Source of the DNA: Paenibacillus alba
GTDB lineage: Bacteria; Bacillota; Bacilli; Paenibacillales; NBRC-103111
Assembly: GCF_013204855.1 (NCBI RefSeq)
Contig: NZ_JABMKZ010000014.1
Coordinates: 1 to 64,000 of the forward strand
Direction: 5' to 3'
DNA length: 64,000 bases
The notes under the pieces are model-generated. The model was not told the DNA's origin. It searched no databases and saw only the letters and a program-made list of their open reading frames with translations. This document shows positions 16,456 through 24,812 of the stretch, piece after piece. The translations under genes and the position numbers were made by a program. How positions within the stretch are numbered: position 1 is the stretch's first letter; every line of letters begins with the position of its first letter.

Positions 16456-16497
16456 AAAAAAAGGACCCCATTCCTTAGACAGGAATCGAGCCCTTTC
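16456..16497 (-). terminator. Intrinsic terminator after the ferredoxin gene
   Basis: On the minus strand AAAGG...GATTCC pairs with GGAAT...CCTTT around a 7-base loop and is followed by seven T residues. It separates fer from the cyclase operon. Confidence 0.7.
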
Positions 16498-16539
16498 GAC
16501 ATTCTGTGAATTCATCTCACAAAATTCAGGTTTTTATGA

Positions 16540-16788
<249 letters not shown>

Positions 16789-16801
16789 TCAAATTATCCT
16801 C

Positions 16802-16837
16802 ATTGTAAAATATAATATAAATGCGGACAAAGTTCAA
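16802..16837 (-). promoter_or_regulatory. Overlapping sigma-A promoter candidates for fer
   Basis: Two minus-strand options overlap: TTGAAC (16837-16832) with TATATT (16814-16809), and TTGTCC (16830-16825) with TACAAT (16807-16802). Both have 17-base spacers. Confidence 0.5.
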
Positions 16838-16840
16838 ACC

Positions 16841-17347
16841 TTAAAATAGATTACTCTTAAAATAATGTTCAATGAAAGCTGCAACAGAAGGGATATCATT
16901 TAAATCCAGACAACGATACTCCGGAAAAGCAGTCTTCCGGACATCCATATCCGTCGCAATAGCAATCGGCCGCGGTTCAAGCTGCTGAACAATTTCGCTT
17001 TGTTCTATTGTACGGAATACGGCAATCTTTGGATGCTTTTCCTTCTTGAAACCTTCAATAAAAATATAATCGTAATGAGCATATGCCAATAACTGCTCTT
17101 GTAAACTTACATTACCCTTCTTCTCATAGATATGAATCATATCGGGAGATAGTGTCATAACCGCATCTGCACCTGATTCTGCGAAAATCGCCGAATCTGC
17201 TCCCGGCACTTCTTTATAATGTCCATGAGCATCATGTTTCATTACGGCAACTCGGCAGCCTCGCAGCTTCATTTGAACAACGAGCTTGGCAATCAGGGTT
17301 GTTTTTCCACTATTTGAATAACCAGCGAAACCTATGCAATGCGCCAA
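16841..17347 (-). CDS. mobB: Molybdopterin-guanine dinucleotide biosynthesis adaptor MobB
   Basis: The 168-residue P-loop protein has the Walker A motif GFAGYSNSGKTTLIAKLV near the N terminus, followed by VMKHDAHGH and the MobB-typical YDYIFIEGFKKEKHPKI. MobB binds GTP and helps MobA attach GMP to molybdopterin. The start appears to be TTG at 17347, six bases after the dinB stop; an AGGAG site lies 12 bases upstream within dinB. No other molybdenum cofactor gene is in the window, so the pairing with a DNA polymerase gene probably reflects read-through rather than shared function. Confidence 0.88.
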   Translation of the reverse strand: MAHCIGFAGYSNSGKTTLIAKLVVQMKLRGCRVAVMKHDAHGHYKEVPGADSAIFAESGADAVMTLSPDMIHIYEKKGNVSLQEQLLAYAHYDYIFIEGFKKEKHPKIAVFRTIEQSEIVQQLEPRPIAIATDMDVRKTAFPEYRCLDLNDIPSVAAFIEHYFKSNLF

Positions 17348-17353
17348 TACTCA

Positions 17354-18655
17354 TCACTTCTCCTCTTCCTTATGAAGCGGATTGTTTTTCAAATGATCCA
17401 TCTGCAGCGACGTTCCTCTAGCTTTATGGTTTCTAATAAAAGCAGAAGGATCGTCACTCATCATTCCGGCCGTAAGAATGGCATTTTCTCCAAATTTATC
17501 ACGAAGCCCATCCATGATCTTATTCAAATTGTCTCTGCGAGGCTGCTTCTCATAACTAAACAGATCCAGCTGAACAAAAGTTTCTTCCTTAATTGTTAAG
17601 TTTTGCAGCGTAATTCCCAGCAATCGAACAGGATTCCCCTCGCCCCATTGGTGATCATATAATTCACAAGATGTTTTGTAGATATCGTCCATGTGCTCGG
17701 TTGGCGTCGGCAATGTCACAGAACGAGTAATCGTCCTCATTTCCGGATCGCGAATCGTGATTTGGATCGTCGATGCCATCAATTCCTGCTTTCGCAGCCT
17801 TCTGGCTACTTGATCGGCAAGGTTGAGAAACACGCGGTGAATCTCCTTCCTCTCCGTGTAATCCCGCGGCAGCGTCGTCGTGTGTCCAATCGACTTGCTT
17901 TGCTCCTGCTCTGGATTCACGAGCGAAGGATCAATCCCGTTGGCTGAACGCTTCAGATGAGGTCCAAGCACACCGAAAAACTTCGACAATAGCTCTTCAT
18001 CGGCAGAAGCCAGCTCACCCAAGGTATGAATACCTAGCTTCGTCAGCTTGTCAGCTGTCTTTTTACCGATTCCGTACAAATAATGGCATGGTTTGTCCCA
18101 GAGAACATGTGGCACATCCCGGAGCCGAAGCACAGAAATCCCATTCGGCTTCTTCATATCCGATCCCATCTTAGCAAGCAGCTTATTCGGGGCGACACCA
18201 ATCGAGCAGGGCAAGCTTAATTCCCTCATGATTCGCTGCTGTATATGACTCGCGATTTCCATCGGAGTTCCAAACTGCTTGGACCCGGTAATATCCACAA
18301 AGCACTCATCAATGGACATGGATTCCACCATAGGTGAATAACTATAAGCAATCTGCATAAAACGCCGAGAGAAATTCCGATATAACTCAAAATCAGGTCG
18401 GATCAGAATTAAATCCGGACATATTTTCAAAGCCTGCCTGACCTGCATCCCTGTTTTGATCCCCATCCCGCGCGCTGTATAAGATGAAGTAACAATAATT
18501 CCTTTGCGAAGCTCAACGCTTCCGGCAACCGCAATCGGCTTTCCTTTATATAACTCAGGCTCCACAGCCTCATGTACAGAACAGTAGAACGCATTCATAT
18601 CGATGTGTAAAATGACTCTGCCTTGTTTGGGATAATGATGCCCCACTGTCACCAT
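17354..18655 (-). CDS. dinB: DNA polymerase IV, Y-family translesion polymerase
   Basis: The 433-residue protein has the Y-family signature: VILHIDMNAFYCSVHEAVEP with a catalytic Asp, PIAVAGSVELRKGIIVTSSY, and the acidic pair in SMSIDECFVDITG. The thumb (LYGIGKKTADKLTKLGI) and little-finger domain follow; the C terminus includes QLDLF, a beta-clamp binding motif. It copies damaged DNA with low fidelity. The start at 18655 is preferred over an ATG at 18712 because GGGGGAGG sits 8 bases before it. No LexA box was recognised upstream. mobB follows immediately. Confidence 0.92.
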   Translation of the reverse strand: MVTVGHHYPKQGRVILHIDMNAFYCSVHEAVEPELYKGKPIAVAGSVELRKGIIVTSSYTARGMGIKTGMQVRQALKICPDLILIRPDFELYRNFSRRFMQIAYSYSPMVESMSIDECFVDITGSKQFGTPMEIASHIQQRIMRELSLPCSIGVAPNKLLAKMGSDMKKPNGISVLRLRDVPHVLWDKPCHYLYGIGKKTADKLTKLGIHTLGELASADEELLSKFFGVLGPHLKRSANGIDPSLVNPEQEQSKSIGHTTTLPRDYTERKEIHRVFLNLADQVARRLRKQELMASTIQITIRDPEMRTITRSVTLPTPTEHMDDIYKTSCELYDHQWGEGNPVRLLGITLQNLTIKEETFVQLDLFSYEKQPRRDNLNKIMDGLRDKFGENAILTAGMMSDDPSAFIRNHKARGTSLQMDHLKNNPLHKEEEK

Positions 18656-18730
18656 GCTGCATTCCTCCCCCTCATAAAAAGACAGTAAATTCGAGCCATT
18701 TTCAGCATACAAAAAAATATTGTTTCAAGC

Positions 18731-18747
18731 AAACGCATTTTTGCGTT
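18731..18747. repeat. Small inverted repeat in the dinB-cimA divergent spacer
   Basis: AACGCA and TGCGTT flank four to five T residues. It could be an operator or a weak hairpin between the divergent genes. No regulator is suggested by the sequence. Confidence 0.35.
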
Positions 18748-18774
18748 ATGATGTCCTTACCCATAATAATATGG

Positions 18775-18780
18775 TATAAT
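18775..18780 (+). promoter_or_regulatory. Candidate -10 box of cimA
   Basis: A perfect TATAAT lies 90 bases before the cimA ATG. The -35 position (TCCTTA) is weak. No T-box motif is present in the short leader. Confidence 0.4.
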
Positions 18781-18870
18781 CGTAAATTATACATTAACGC
18801 TTTAAAGCAAGCACAGACACAAGCCTAACGAACAACGAAGTCACTTTGCTAGCTTTTGAAGGAGGAACCC

Positions 18871-20490
18871 ATGCCAACATCAGTCAAAATCTTCGACACC
18901 ACACTACGAGACGGAACGCAAGGAGAAGGCATCAGCCTATCTGTCGAGGACAAAATTAAAATTGCCCGCAAGCTCGATGAGCTTGGGGTTCATTATATTG
19001 AAGGCGGATGGCCGGGCAGCAACAGCAAGGATATTGAATTCTTTGAACGCGCTCGTGAAATGAAGTTCACGAATGCGAAAATTACAGCCTTCGGAAGCAC
19101 GCGGCGCAAGGATTCACTGGCTGCGGATGATATCAACTTAAACAGACTTGTGGAGTCAGGCGCGCAAGTGGCGACCATTTTCGGGAAATCATGGGATTTC
19201 CATGTCACCACCGCGATTCAAACGACACTCGAAGAAAATCTCGCTATGATTTATGATTCCGTTCTTTATTTGAAAAGCAATGGGCTTGAAGTTATTTATG
19301 ATGCCGAGCATTTCTTCGACGGATACAAAAACAACCCTGAATATGCCCTGCAAACCATCACCAAAGCACAGGATGCCGGTGCGGATTGGATCGTTCTTTG
19401 CGATACGAACGGCGGCTCTTTGCCAAGTGAAGTCACCTCTATCGTAACTACCGTTAAACAGCACATTACGACTCCTGTAGGCATTCACGCTCATAATGAT
19501 TGTGAACTAGGGGTAGCCAACAGCCTCGCAGCCGTCCAAGCTGGCGCAGGACAAGTCCAAGGCACGATTAACGGCTATGGCGAGCGCTGCGGCAATGCAA
19601 ACCTAAGCTCCATCATCCCCAACCTTCAATTGAAACTGGGCTATCATGTGATATCAGAGGATCAATTGAAGACATTGACGCCGGTATCCAGATATATCAG
19701 CGAGATTGCCAATATGCATATGCCGGTCAACCAACCTTATGTCGGCAATGCTGCTTTCGCCCACAAAGGCGGCATTCACGTATCTGCCATTCTCAAAGAT
19801 GCCAGTACGTATGAACATACGAAACCTGAGCTTGTCGGCAACAAACAGCGCGTGTTGGTGTCTGAGCTAGCAGGCCAAAGCAATGTCCTCGTCAAAGCAC
19901 AAGAGCTGAATCTGGACTTCAACAAAGATCCACAGAAAACAAAAGAAGTCATCGAGCGCATCAAAGATCTTGAACACCAAGGCTATCAGTTTGAAGGCGC
20001 CGATGCAACGCTTGAATTGTTGCTGCGCGAAGCTTTCGAGGGACTCGAGGAAATCTTCACATTGGAATCGTTCAAGATGCTTGTCGAGAAATCAGCGCAT
20101 CATTCCGTCGTTTCCGAAGCGATCGTGAAAGTGAAGGTCCACGGAGAAACAATCTACACGGCAGCCGAAGGAAATGGTCCTGTTAATGCGCTTGACAACG
20201 CCTTGCGCAAAGCGATCATCCAATATTACCCTGACATCAAAAACGTTCATCTCTCCGATTACAAAGTGCGCGTCCTCGATGAGAAAGGCGCAACAGCTGG
20301 CAAAGTTCGCGTTTTGATGGAGTCAACGGATTTCAAAACCACTTGGAATACGTTAGGTGTCTCCAGCAATATTATCGAAGCCAGCTGGTACGCACTGGTT
20401 GACAGCTTGCGATATGCCTTGATCAGCAGACAACGGATCGAGCCAACCATCAAAGAGACAAACGAGCAACTCGGATTAGTGAATCACTAA
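18871..20490 (+). CDS. cimA: (R)-citramalate synthase
   Basis: The 539-residue enzyme condenses pyruvate and acetyl-CoA to citramalate, the first step of the threonine-independent route to isoleucine. The TIM barrel carries KIFDTTLRDGTQGEG, GIHAHNDCELGVANSL (metal histidines) and GTINGYGERCGNANL. A C-terminal regulatory LeuA dimer domain follows (about 390-535). Length and motifs fit CimA rather than isopropylmalate synthase. AAGGAGG ends 8 bases before ATG 18871; the upstream TTG at 18856 overlaps that site and is rejected. The gene stands alone and ends at a strong bidirectional terminator. Confidence 0.93.
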   Translation: MPTSVKIFDTTLRDGTQGEGISLSVEDKIKIARKLDELGVHYIEGGWPGSNSKDIEFFERAREMKFTNAKITAFGSTRRKDSLAADDINLNRLVESGAQVATIFGKSWDFHVTTAIQTTLEENLAMIYDSVLYLKSNGLEVIYDAEHFFDGYKNNPEYALQTITKAQDAGADWIVLCDTNGGSLPSEVTSIVTTVKQHITTPVGIHAHNDCELGVANSLAAVQAGAGQVQGTINGYGERCGNANLSSIIPNLQLKLGYHVISEDQLKTLTPVSRYISEIANMHMPVNQPYVGNAAFAHKGGIHVSAILKDASTYEHTKPELVGNKQRVLVSELAGQSNVLVKAQELNLDFNKDPQKTKEVIERIKDLEHQGYQFEGADATLELLLREAFEGLEEIFTLESFKMLVEKSAHHSVVSEAIVKVKVHGETIYTAAEGNGPVNALDNALRKAIIQYYPDIKNVHLSDYKVRVLDEKGATAGKVRVLMESTDFKTTWNTLGVSSNIIEASWYALVDSLRYALISRQRIEPTIKETNEQLGLVNH

Positions 20491-20504
20491 CTAATTTTTC
20501 ATAG

Positions 20505-20551
20505 AAAAAGCTGCAAGTTAGCGCCAAACTGGCCAACTTGCAGCTTTTTTT
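20505..20551. terminator. Bidirectional terminator between cimA and the ResA-like gene
   Basis: AAAAAGCTGCAAGTT pairs with AACTTGCAGCTTTTTT around a 15-base loop. It has T runs on both strands and touches the stop codon of the convergent thioredoxin-like gene. Confidence 0.9.
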
Positions 20552-21096
20552 CACCCTTTAATAAGTCCAGCAATTTTCTTATCCAGCTCCTTGGCCGACA
20601 GTACATGGATGACCTCTCGAACAACGCCATTTTTATCAATCAAGAAACTGGTCGGAATAGCCACAACTCGATATATCTCCGCATTCGTTCCTTGTTTATC
20701 CAGCAGAACCGGGAAAGGATACTTATGGGTCTCTACAAACTTCTTAATATTATCCATTTTATCACCGGGAGTCACGTTGACCGCATACAGATCAAATTGC
20801 CCCTGATACTTGTTGTATACATTGACCAGATCAGGCGCTTCTTCCTCGCAAGGACCACACCAGGATGCCCAGAAATTGACCAGCAGCGGCTTCTCGCGTT
20901 CCCCGCCTATTGAATAGGACTTGCCGTCAAGTCCTGTTAGAGTAAAAGATGGCGCTAAGAAATTAACTTGTGGCGCTTGTTCAGTCGGCATCAACGTTTC
21001 CTTATTTGCTCGCTGCGCATTTTGATAAACAGCAACCCCTGCCAATAGGACGACCAAGACAATTACAAAGATATTTTTTTTCAAAACCATCATCAC
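20551..21096 (-). CDS. ResA/TlpA-like membrane-anchored thiol-disulfide oxidoreductase
   Basis: The roughly 180-residue protein has an N-terminal signal anchor (FVIVLVVLLAGVAVY) and an external thioredoxin fold with the active site NFWASWCGPCEEEAPDL near residue 75. The cis-Pro loop is VVAIPTSFLID. Such proteins reduce disulfides outside the membrane, for example apocytochrome c for haem attachment (ResA). No cytochrome biogenesis gene is nearby, so the exact client is unknown. The start is uncertain among three adjacent codons (GTG 21096, ATG 21093, ATG 21090) behind a GGGGG site; one of the ATGs is likely. Confidence 0.85.
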   Translation of the reverse strand: MMMVLKKNIFVIVLVVLLAGVAVYQNAQRANKETLMPTEQAPQVNFLAPSFTLTGLDGKSYSIGGEREKPLLVNFWASWCGPCEEEAPDLVNVYNKYQGQFDLYAVNVTPGDKMDNIKKFVETHKYPFPVLLDKQGTNAEIYRVVAIPTSFLIDKNGVVREVIHVLSAKELDKKIAGLIKG

Positions 21097-21218
21097 CCCC
21101 GCTCTGTCTATATTATCTCCAAATCCTCTGAATTTCCAACATCATAATCGTGAACAAAGTATGCTTTCCCCATAATTGGGAAAAGTAAACCTACCTCTCA
21201 AGCGGAAAGGAACTCACG

Positions 21219-22442
21219 ATGGATAAAGCAGCTGCAGCAAGCAAAGGCTCAATCTGGGAATACATCGCTCTCGCTACAATTCCCTTGGTCCTTGTATTAG
21301 GCAATTCTATGCTCGTCCCTATTTTACCTGACATGCAGGAGAAGATGGGCATTTCACGTTTTCAAAGCTCACTGGTCATCACCTTATTTTCCATAACAGC
21401 AGGTCTCATCATTCCCGTGTCAGGATATTTATCCGACCGCTTCACGCGAAAGGCCGTCATCATACCTTCGCTCATCGTGTACGGCGCAGCAGGCATCCTG
21501 GCAGGCTTCGGAGCAGTTTGGTCTTCCTATCCCATCTTGATCACAGCGCGAGCGATACAAGGCTTAGGAGCGGCAGGTACCGCCCCTATCGCGATGGCTT
21601 TGGTTGGAGATTTGTACAAGGGTGGACAAGCTAGCAAAGCACTAGGTCTCATCGAGGCTTCGAATGGCACAGGCAAAGTCGTAAGCCCCATCATTGGATC
21701 TTTATTAGCTTTAATCGTTTGGTTTGCGCCGTTTTTCGCCTTCCCGTTGTTTTGTCTATTAGCTTTGCTCGCCGTCATCTTCCTGATTAAAGAACCGCCC
21801 AAGGAGAAGAAAGCGGACCCGCTCCCTGTTTATTTACAACAAATCAAAGGCATTCTAAAAGAAAAAGGACGTTGGCTGATCCCTGCATTTTTCGCAGGCT
21901 CTATCACACTGTTCATCCTATTTGGCGTACTTTTTTATTTATCTCAAATATTGGAGGAAGATCCCTACCGCATTGAAGGTGTGCGCAAAGGACTCGTCCT
22001 CGCCATTCCGCTCTTAGGCATGGTCATAACCTCCTACACGACAGGTGCGAAAATCAAACAAAACGGCACGCTCATGCGTTGGCTAATGAACATCGGTCTC
22101 ATCCTGATGACAGCTTCATTAGCGTTAGCCATCTTTCTCAATGCCAACCTTTATATCTTCATTGGCTTGCTTACTCTAAGCGGTGTAGGTACCGGCCTGC
22201 TTCTACCCTGCCTGAATACATTAATCACGGGCTCGGTAGAACGAGATCAGCGCGGCATGATCACTTCTCTGTACAATAGTCTCCGTTTCATTGGGGTAGC
22301 TTTCGGCCCTCCGCTGTTCGGTTGGCTAATGAACATTTCGCACAAGACGATTTTTATTACCGTTTCTTCCATGGCACTATTGATGCTCATTCTGGTCTTC
22401 TTTTGCATTAAACCAAGTGGAGAAATGTCGAACAAAGCGTGA
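21219..22442 (+). CDS. MFS drug/metabolite efflux transporter
   Basis: The 407-residue protein has about 12 predicted membrane helices. It carries the major facilitator motif between helices 2 and 3 (GYLSDRFTRKAVI) and the antiporter-type segment of helix 5 (IEASNGTGKVVSPIIGSLLA), placing it with proton-coupled drug:H+ antiporters. GAAAGGA precedes the ATG. Its substrate cannot be inferred. A short spacer separates it from the divergent thioredoxin-like gene; the JAMM gene follows 42 bp downstream and may be cotranscribed. Confidence 0.88.
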   Translation: MDKAAAASKGSIWEYIALATIPLVLVLGNSMLVPILPDMQEKMGISRFQSSLVITLFSITAGLIIPVSGYLSDRFTRKAVIIPSLIVYGAAGILAGFGAVWSSYPILITARAIQGLGAAGTAPIAMALVGDLYKGGQASKALGLIEASNGTGKVVSPIIGSLLALIVWFAPFFAFPLFCLLALLAVIFLIKEPPKEKKADPLPVYLQQIKGILKEKGRWLIPAFFAGSITLFILFGVLFYLSQILEEDPYRIEGVRKGLVLAIPLLGMVITSYTTGAKIKQNGTLMRWLMNIGLILMTASLALAIFLNANLYIFIGLLTLSGVGTGLLLPCLNTLITGSVERDQRGMITSLYNSLRFIGVAFGPPLFGWLMNISHKTIFITVSSMALLMLILVFFCIKPSGEMSNKA

Positions 22443-22484
22443 TATACTTACCTCTATCCCCAATCAGACGAGGCGAATCATACC

Positions 22485-22913
22485 ATGCTTGTACATATTC
22501 CCATGGAGCTTTACCAGCGCTTGGTTAGCTACAGCAGGCTTCAGCTCCCTCAAGAAGCATGCGGCTTCATTTTAGGTTCGCAACTAGACAATGATATCGG
22601 AGAGCGGCACGCTGCCGCATTTGCTCCTTTGCCCAACATTTCGAAACAGCCTCATACGCAATTCGAGATCAACCCAACAGCCATGCTGCCATTTCTGCTC
22701 GATCAAGAACATCCTGTGATCGGCATTTTTCATTCACACCCTACGGCGCCGCCTATCCCATCGCACCACGATCTCCAGAGCCTATGGCACACGATCCCAA
22801 CCTATTGGATTCTCTCCCTGCAGCAGCCCGACCAACCCGACCTCCAGCTTTATCAAATAAAAAAAGCCACGCTGACCACCTATCACAAACTTTCGTTTGT
22901 CATCGGTCAGTGA
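22485..22913 (+). CDS. JAMM/Mov34-family (M67) metallopeptidase
   Basis: The 142-residue protein is a single JAMM domain. The zinc site is complete: Glu24 in LPQEACGFILG and the H-x-H-P-x7-S-x-x-D motif GIFHSHPTAPPIPSHHD (His83, His85, Ser93, Asp96). Bacterial JAMM proteins often remove C-terminal residues from ubiquitin-like sulfur carriers (ThiS, MoaD, CysO) in cofactor or cysteine synthesis. No such carrier is adjacent, so the substrate is open. Its stop codon overlaps the convergent exonuclease gene by 7 bp with no terminator between. Confidence 0.88.
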   Translation: MLVHIPMELYQRLVSYSRLQLPQEACGFILGSQLDNDIGERHAAAFAPLPNISKQPHTQFEINPTAMLPFLLDQEHPVIGIFHSHPTAPPIPSHHDLQSLWHTIPTYWILSLQQPDQPDLQLYQIKKATLTTYHKLSFVIGQ

Positions 22914-23641
22914 TGGCTCAGTAAGGCATATAGATCACCTAGCGTATCTACATCCCTTGATTTGATTTCATCCATAAATCGGGACCAAAGCTGTGCCGTC
23001 ATCAAGGAATCCTCAAGGGCATGGTGGCGCGTTGTTACGGGTATCTCATAGGCATGAAGCAGCGAATCCAAGCTCAAATTTTTGCGTTTCGGCATCAACC
23101 ACTTGGCAATCATCATCGTGTCAAGAACGCGGTGAGAGAGGCTGACCTTGGACGTTCGCCAAAGCGCTGAGTTCAAGAAATTTTTATCATGTCCAGTGGC
23201 ATGAGCAACCAAGATTCTCTGCCCGACATACTCCAAAAAGTCACTCAATACTCCTATTAATTCAGGGGCCTCAGCCGCCATTTCATTCGTTATGCCAGTT
23301 AACTTTTCAATCTCTGCCGGTATTTTACGTTTCGGGTTTACCAAGCTATAGAAGGTATGATCGTATTGCACCTCTCCGCCAATAACGGAGACACCGCCAA
23401 ACGAAATAATTTCATCACCATTATAAGGCGAAAAGCCGGTCGTTTCCAAATCAAAAACGATGATTTCCATCGAATGAAGCGGTATTTCAAATAAAGAGTC
23501 CTTCCGCTGTTCCTTCAACATAGAACGTATGAAAGCCATTTGCTGCGCACTTTGCACATCAAACATAGAGGTAAGGGCCGGTGTCAGACCGCCCATCTTA
23601 TACAACTGCCACATTCGACCAGCCGGACGCATATCTTTCAT
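22907..23641 (-). CDS. DEDDh-family 3'-5' exonuclease (DnaQ-like)
   Basis: The 244-residue protein has the exonuclease core at about 50-230: Exo I IIVFDLETTGFSPYNGDEI, Exo II ILVAHATGHDKNFLN and Exo III RHHALEDSLMTAQLW with the DEDDh histidine. All four acidic residues and the His are present. It resembles the epsilon proofreading subunit but has an N-terminal extension of about 50 residues (MKDMRPAGRMWQLYKMGG) and sits in the ammonium-transporter operon after the DUF294 gene, 43 bp downstream. Nucleic acid substrate and role are unknown; a nucleotide-signal turnover role is a speculation. Confidence 0.87.
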   Translation of the reverse strand: MKDMRPAGRMWQLYKMGGLTPALTSMFDVQSAQQMAFIRSMLKEQRKDSLFEIPLHSMEIIVFDLETTGFSPYNGDEIISFGGVSVIGGEVQYDHTFYSLVNPKRKIPAEIEKLTGITNEMAAEAPELIGVLSDFLEYVGQRILVAHATGHDKNFLNSALWRTSKVSLSHRVLDTMMIAKWLMPKRKNLSLDSLLHAYEIPVTTRHHALEDSLMTAQLWSRFMDEIKSRDVDTLGDLYALLSHH

Positions 23642-23684
23642 CCCGAATTCTCCCTCCCCCGCTGATGCTCCAAAACCAAGTATT

Positions 23685-24773
23685 CTAACCTTTTTCTTTT
23701 TCTTTTTCTATGTGAGCACCAATTGTTTTCTTCACAAACTTCTGCAATTCAATGCCCGTTCGCAAGCATTCTTTGAGCTCTTGTTTTATTTCTTTCGTCA
23801 ATTGCTCGGCACTAAGCTTGCCGCGCGTTGTATACAACTCATTTTCCACCTGAAATGGCGTTAAATCTCTCAGCTTGAGCGCGACATCAAAGGCTCTCTG
23901 CCAGTCATTAGCCAAAGATTCAGGAATATGCGAGTCTCCTTTTAGTTGATTAATTCTTTCCACTGTCGAAGAAGTATGAAGGCCGGCTTGGATGGCAAGC
24001 AGTCGAATCCCATTCACTATTGGAATATAGGCACCATATTTAATATCAAAACCTCCGGCATCTTCCCCATATCGCTCAGTAATCAAGTGTCCAAATACAC
24101 CAAGTGATATTTTGTGGTGAAGCGTATTGGATAATAAATCATTCAAAATGCTCGGATGTTCCCTCACATAATCAAGGAATCCCGTTCTGAGCCTGTGAAC
24201 CAAAGCTTGCGCCCCATAAATGCTGCGCATATCGGCCAAAATAAGCAAATACCGAACATTTTCCCACTCAGGTTCCTGAAACCATGCCAAAACCATGTCC
24301 ATATAGTCTGAAAATGACTTCCGCCACTGTTTGTTGCTTGAAACAACATTTCCCTCACAAGGAGGATAACCTAACATTTCAAGACCTTGAAGAATACAGG
24401 CTACTAATTTATTAAAATAGGCTTCAAGCTCATCTTCCGAGTGGTGTTCACTATCTTCATAAATTAATCCGTTATCCTGATCGCTCCAAAGCGTCTGCTC
24501 ACTTCGCCCTCCGCTGCCAAATAAAATAAAAGCATAAGGGACAGGCGGTTTTCCAAATCCCTCATCCTCTAAGATGTGTTCAGACAATTCAATTGTTCTA
24601 TGAATAAGGGCATCATGGATTTGGTTCACCTGTCGCCCAAGGGCTGGTGAATGAGAGAAAAGGAGATGCTCCCGAATCATCTCATGCACCTGATCTCTGG
24701 TTATGCGCATCTCATCAAAGTGTTCGGATTGATAGATACGTTCCAGGATCTGTTCCATTGAGAGATGATTCAT
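23685..24773 (-). CDS. DUF294 nucleotidyltransferase-like protein (GlnD-related)
   Basis: The 362-residue protein has a helical N terminus (about 1-75), a nucleotidyltransferase core with FGSGGRSEQTLWSDQD at residues 85-100 (the G-S-x-x-R-x-E-Q and D-x-D pattern of DUF294 and GlnD-type enzymes), and a DUF294 C-terminal domain (about 190-355). The usual CBS or cAMP-binding domains are absent. GlnD uridylylates PII proteins, and this gene follows an ammonium transporter by 39 bp, so a role in nitrogen signalling is plausible. No PII gene is visible in the window. AAGGGGA precedes the ATG. Confidence 0.85.
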   Translation of the reverse strand: MNHLSMEQILERIYQSEHFDEMRITRDQVHEMIREHLLFSHSPALGRQVNQIHDALIHRTIELSEHILEDEGFGKPPVPYAFILFGSGGRSEQTLWSDQDNGLIYEDSEHHSEDELEAYFNKLVACILQGLEMLGYPPCEGNVVSSNKQWRKSFSDYMDMVLAWFQEPEWENVRYLLILADMRSIYGAQALVHRLRTGFLDYVREHPSILNDLLSNTLHHKISLGVFGHLITERYGEDAGGFDIKYGAYIPIVNGIRLLAIQAGLHTSSTVERINQLKGDSHIPESLANDWQRAFDVALKLRDLTPFQVENELYTTRGKLSAEQLTKEIKQELKECLRTGIELQKFVKKTIGAHIEKEKEKG

Positions 24774-24812
24774 GTTGCATCCCCTTTGCTCTAGTAGAAA
24801 GTGTATGTGATA

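Noticed and set aside
18656..18870. Possible T-box or leucine-type leader before cimA
   Set aside because: The spacer lacks the TGGNACCGCG core and any terminator hairpin before the gene.
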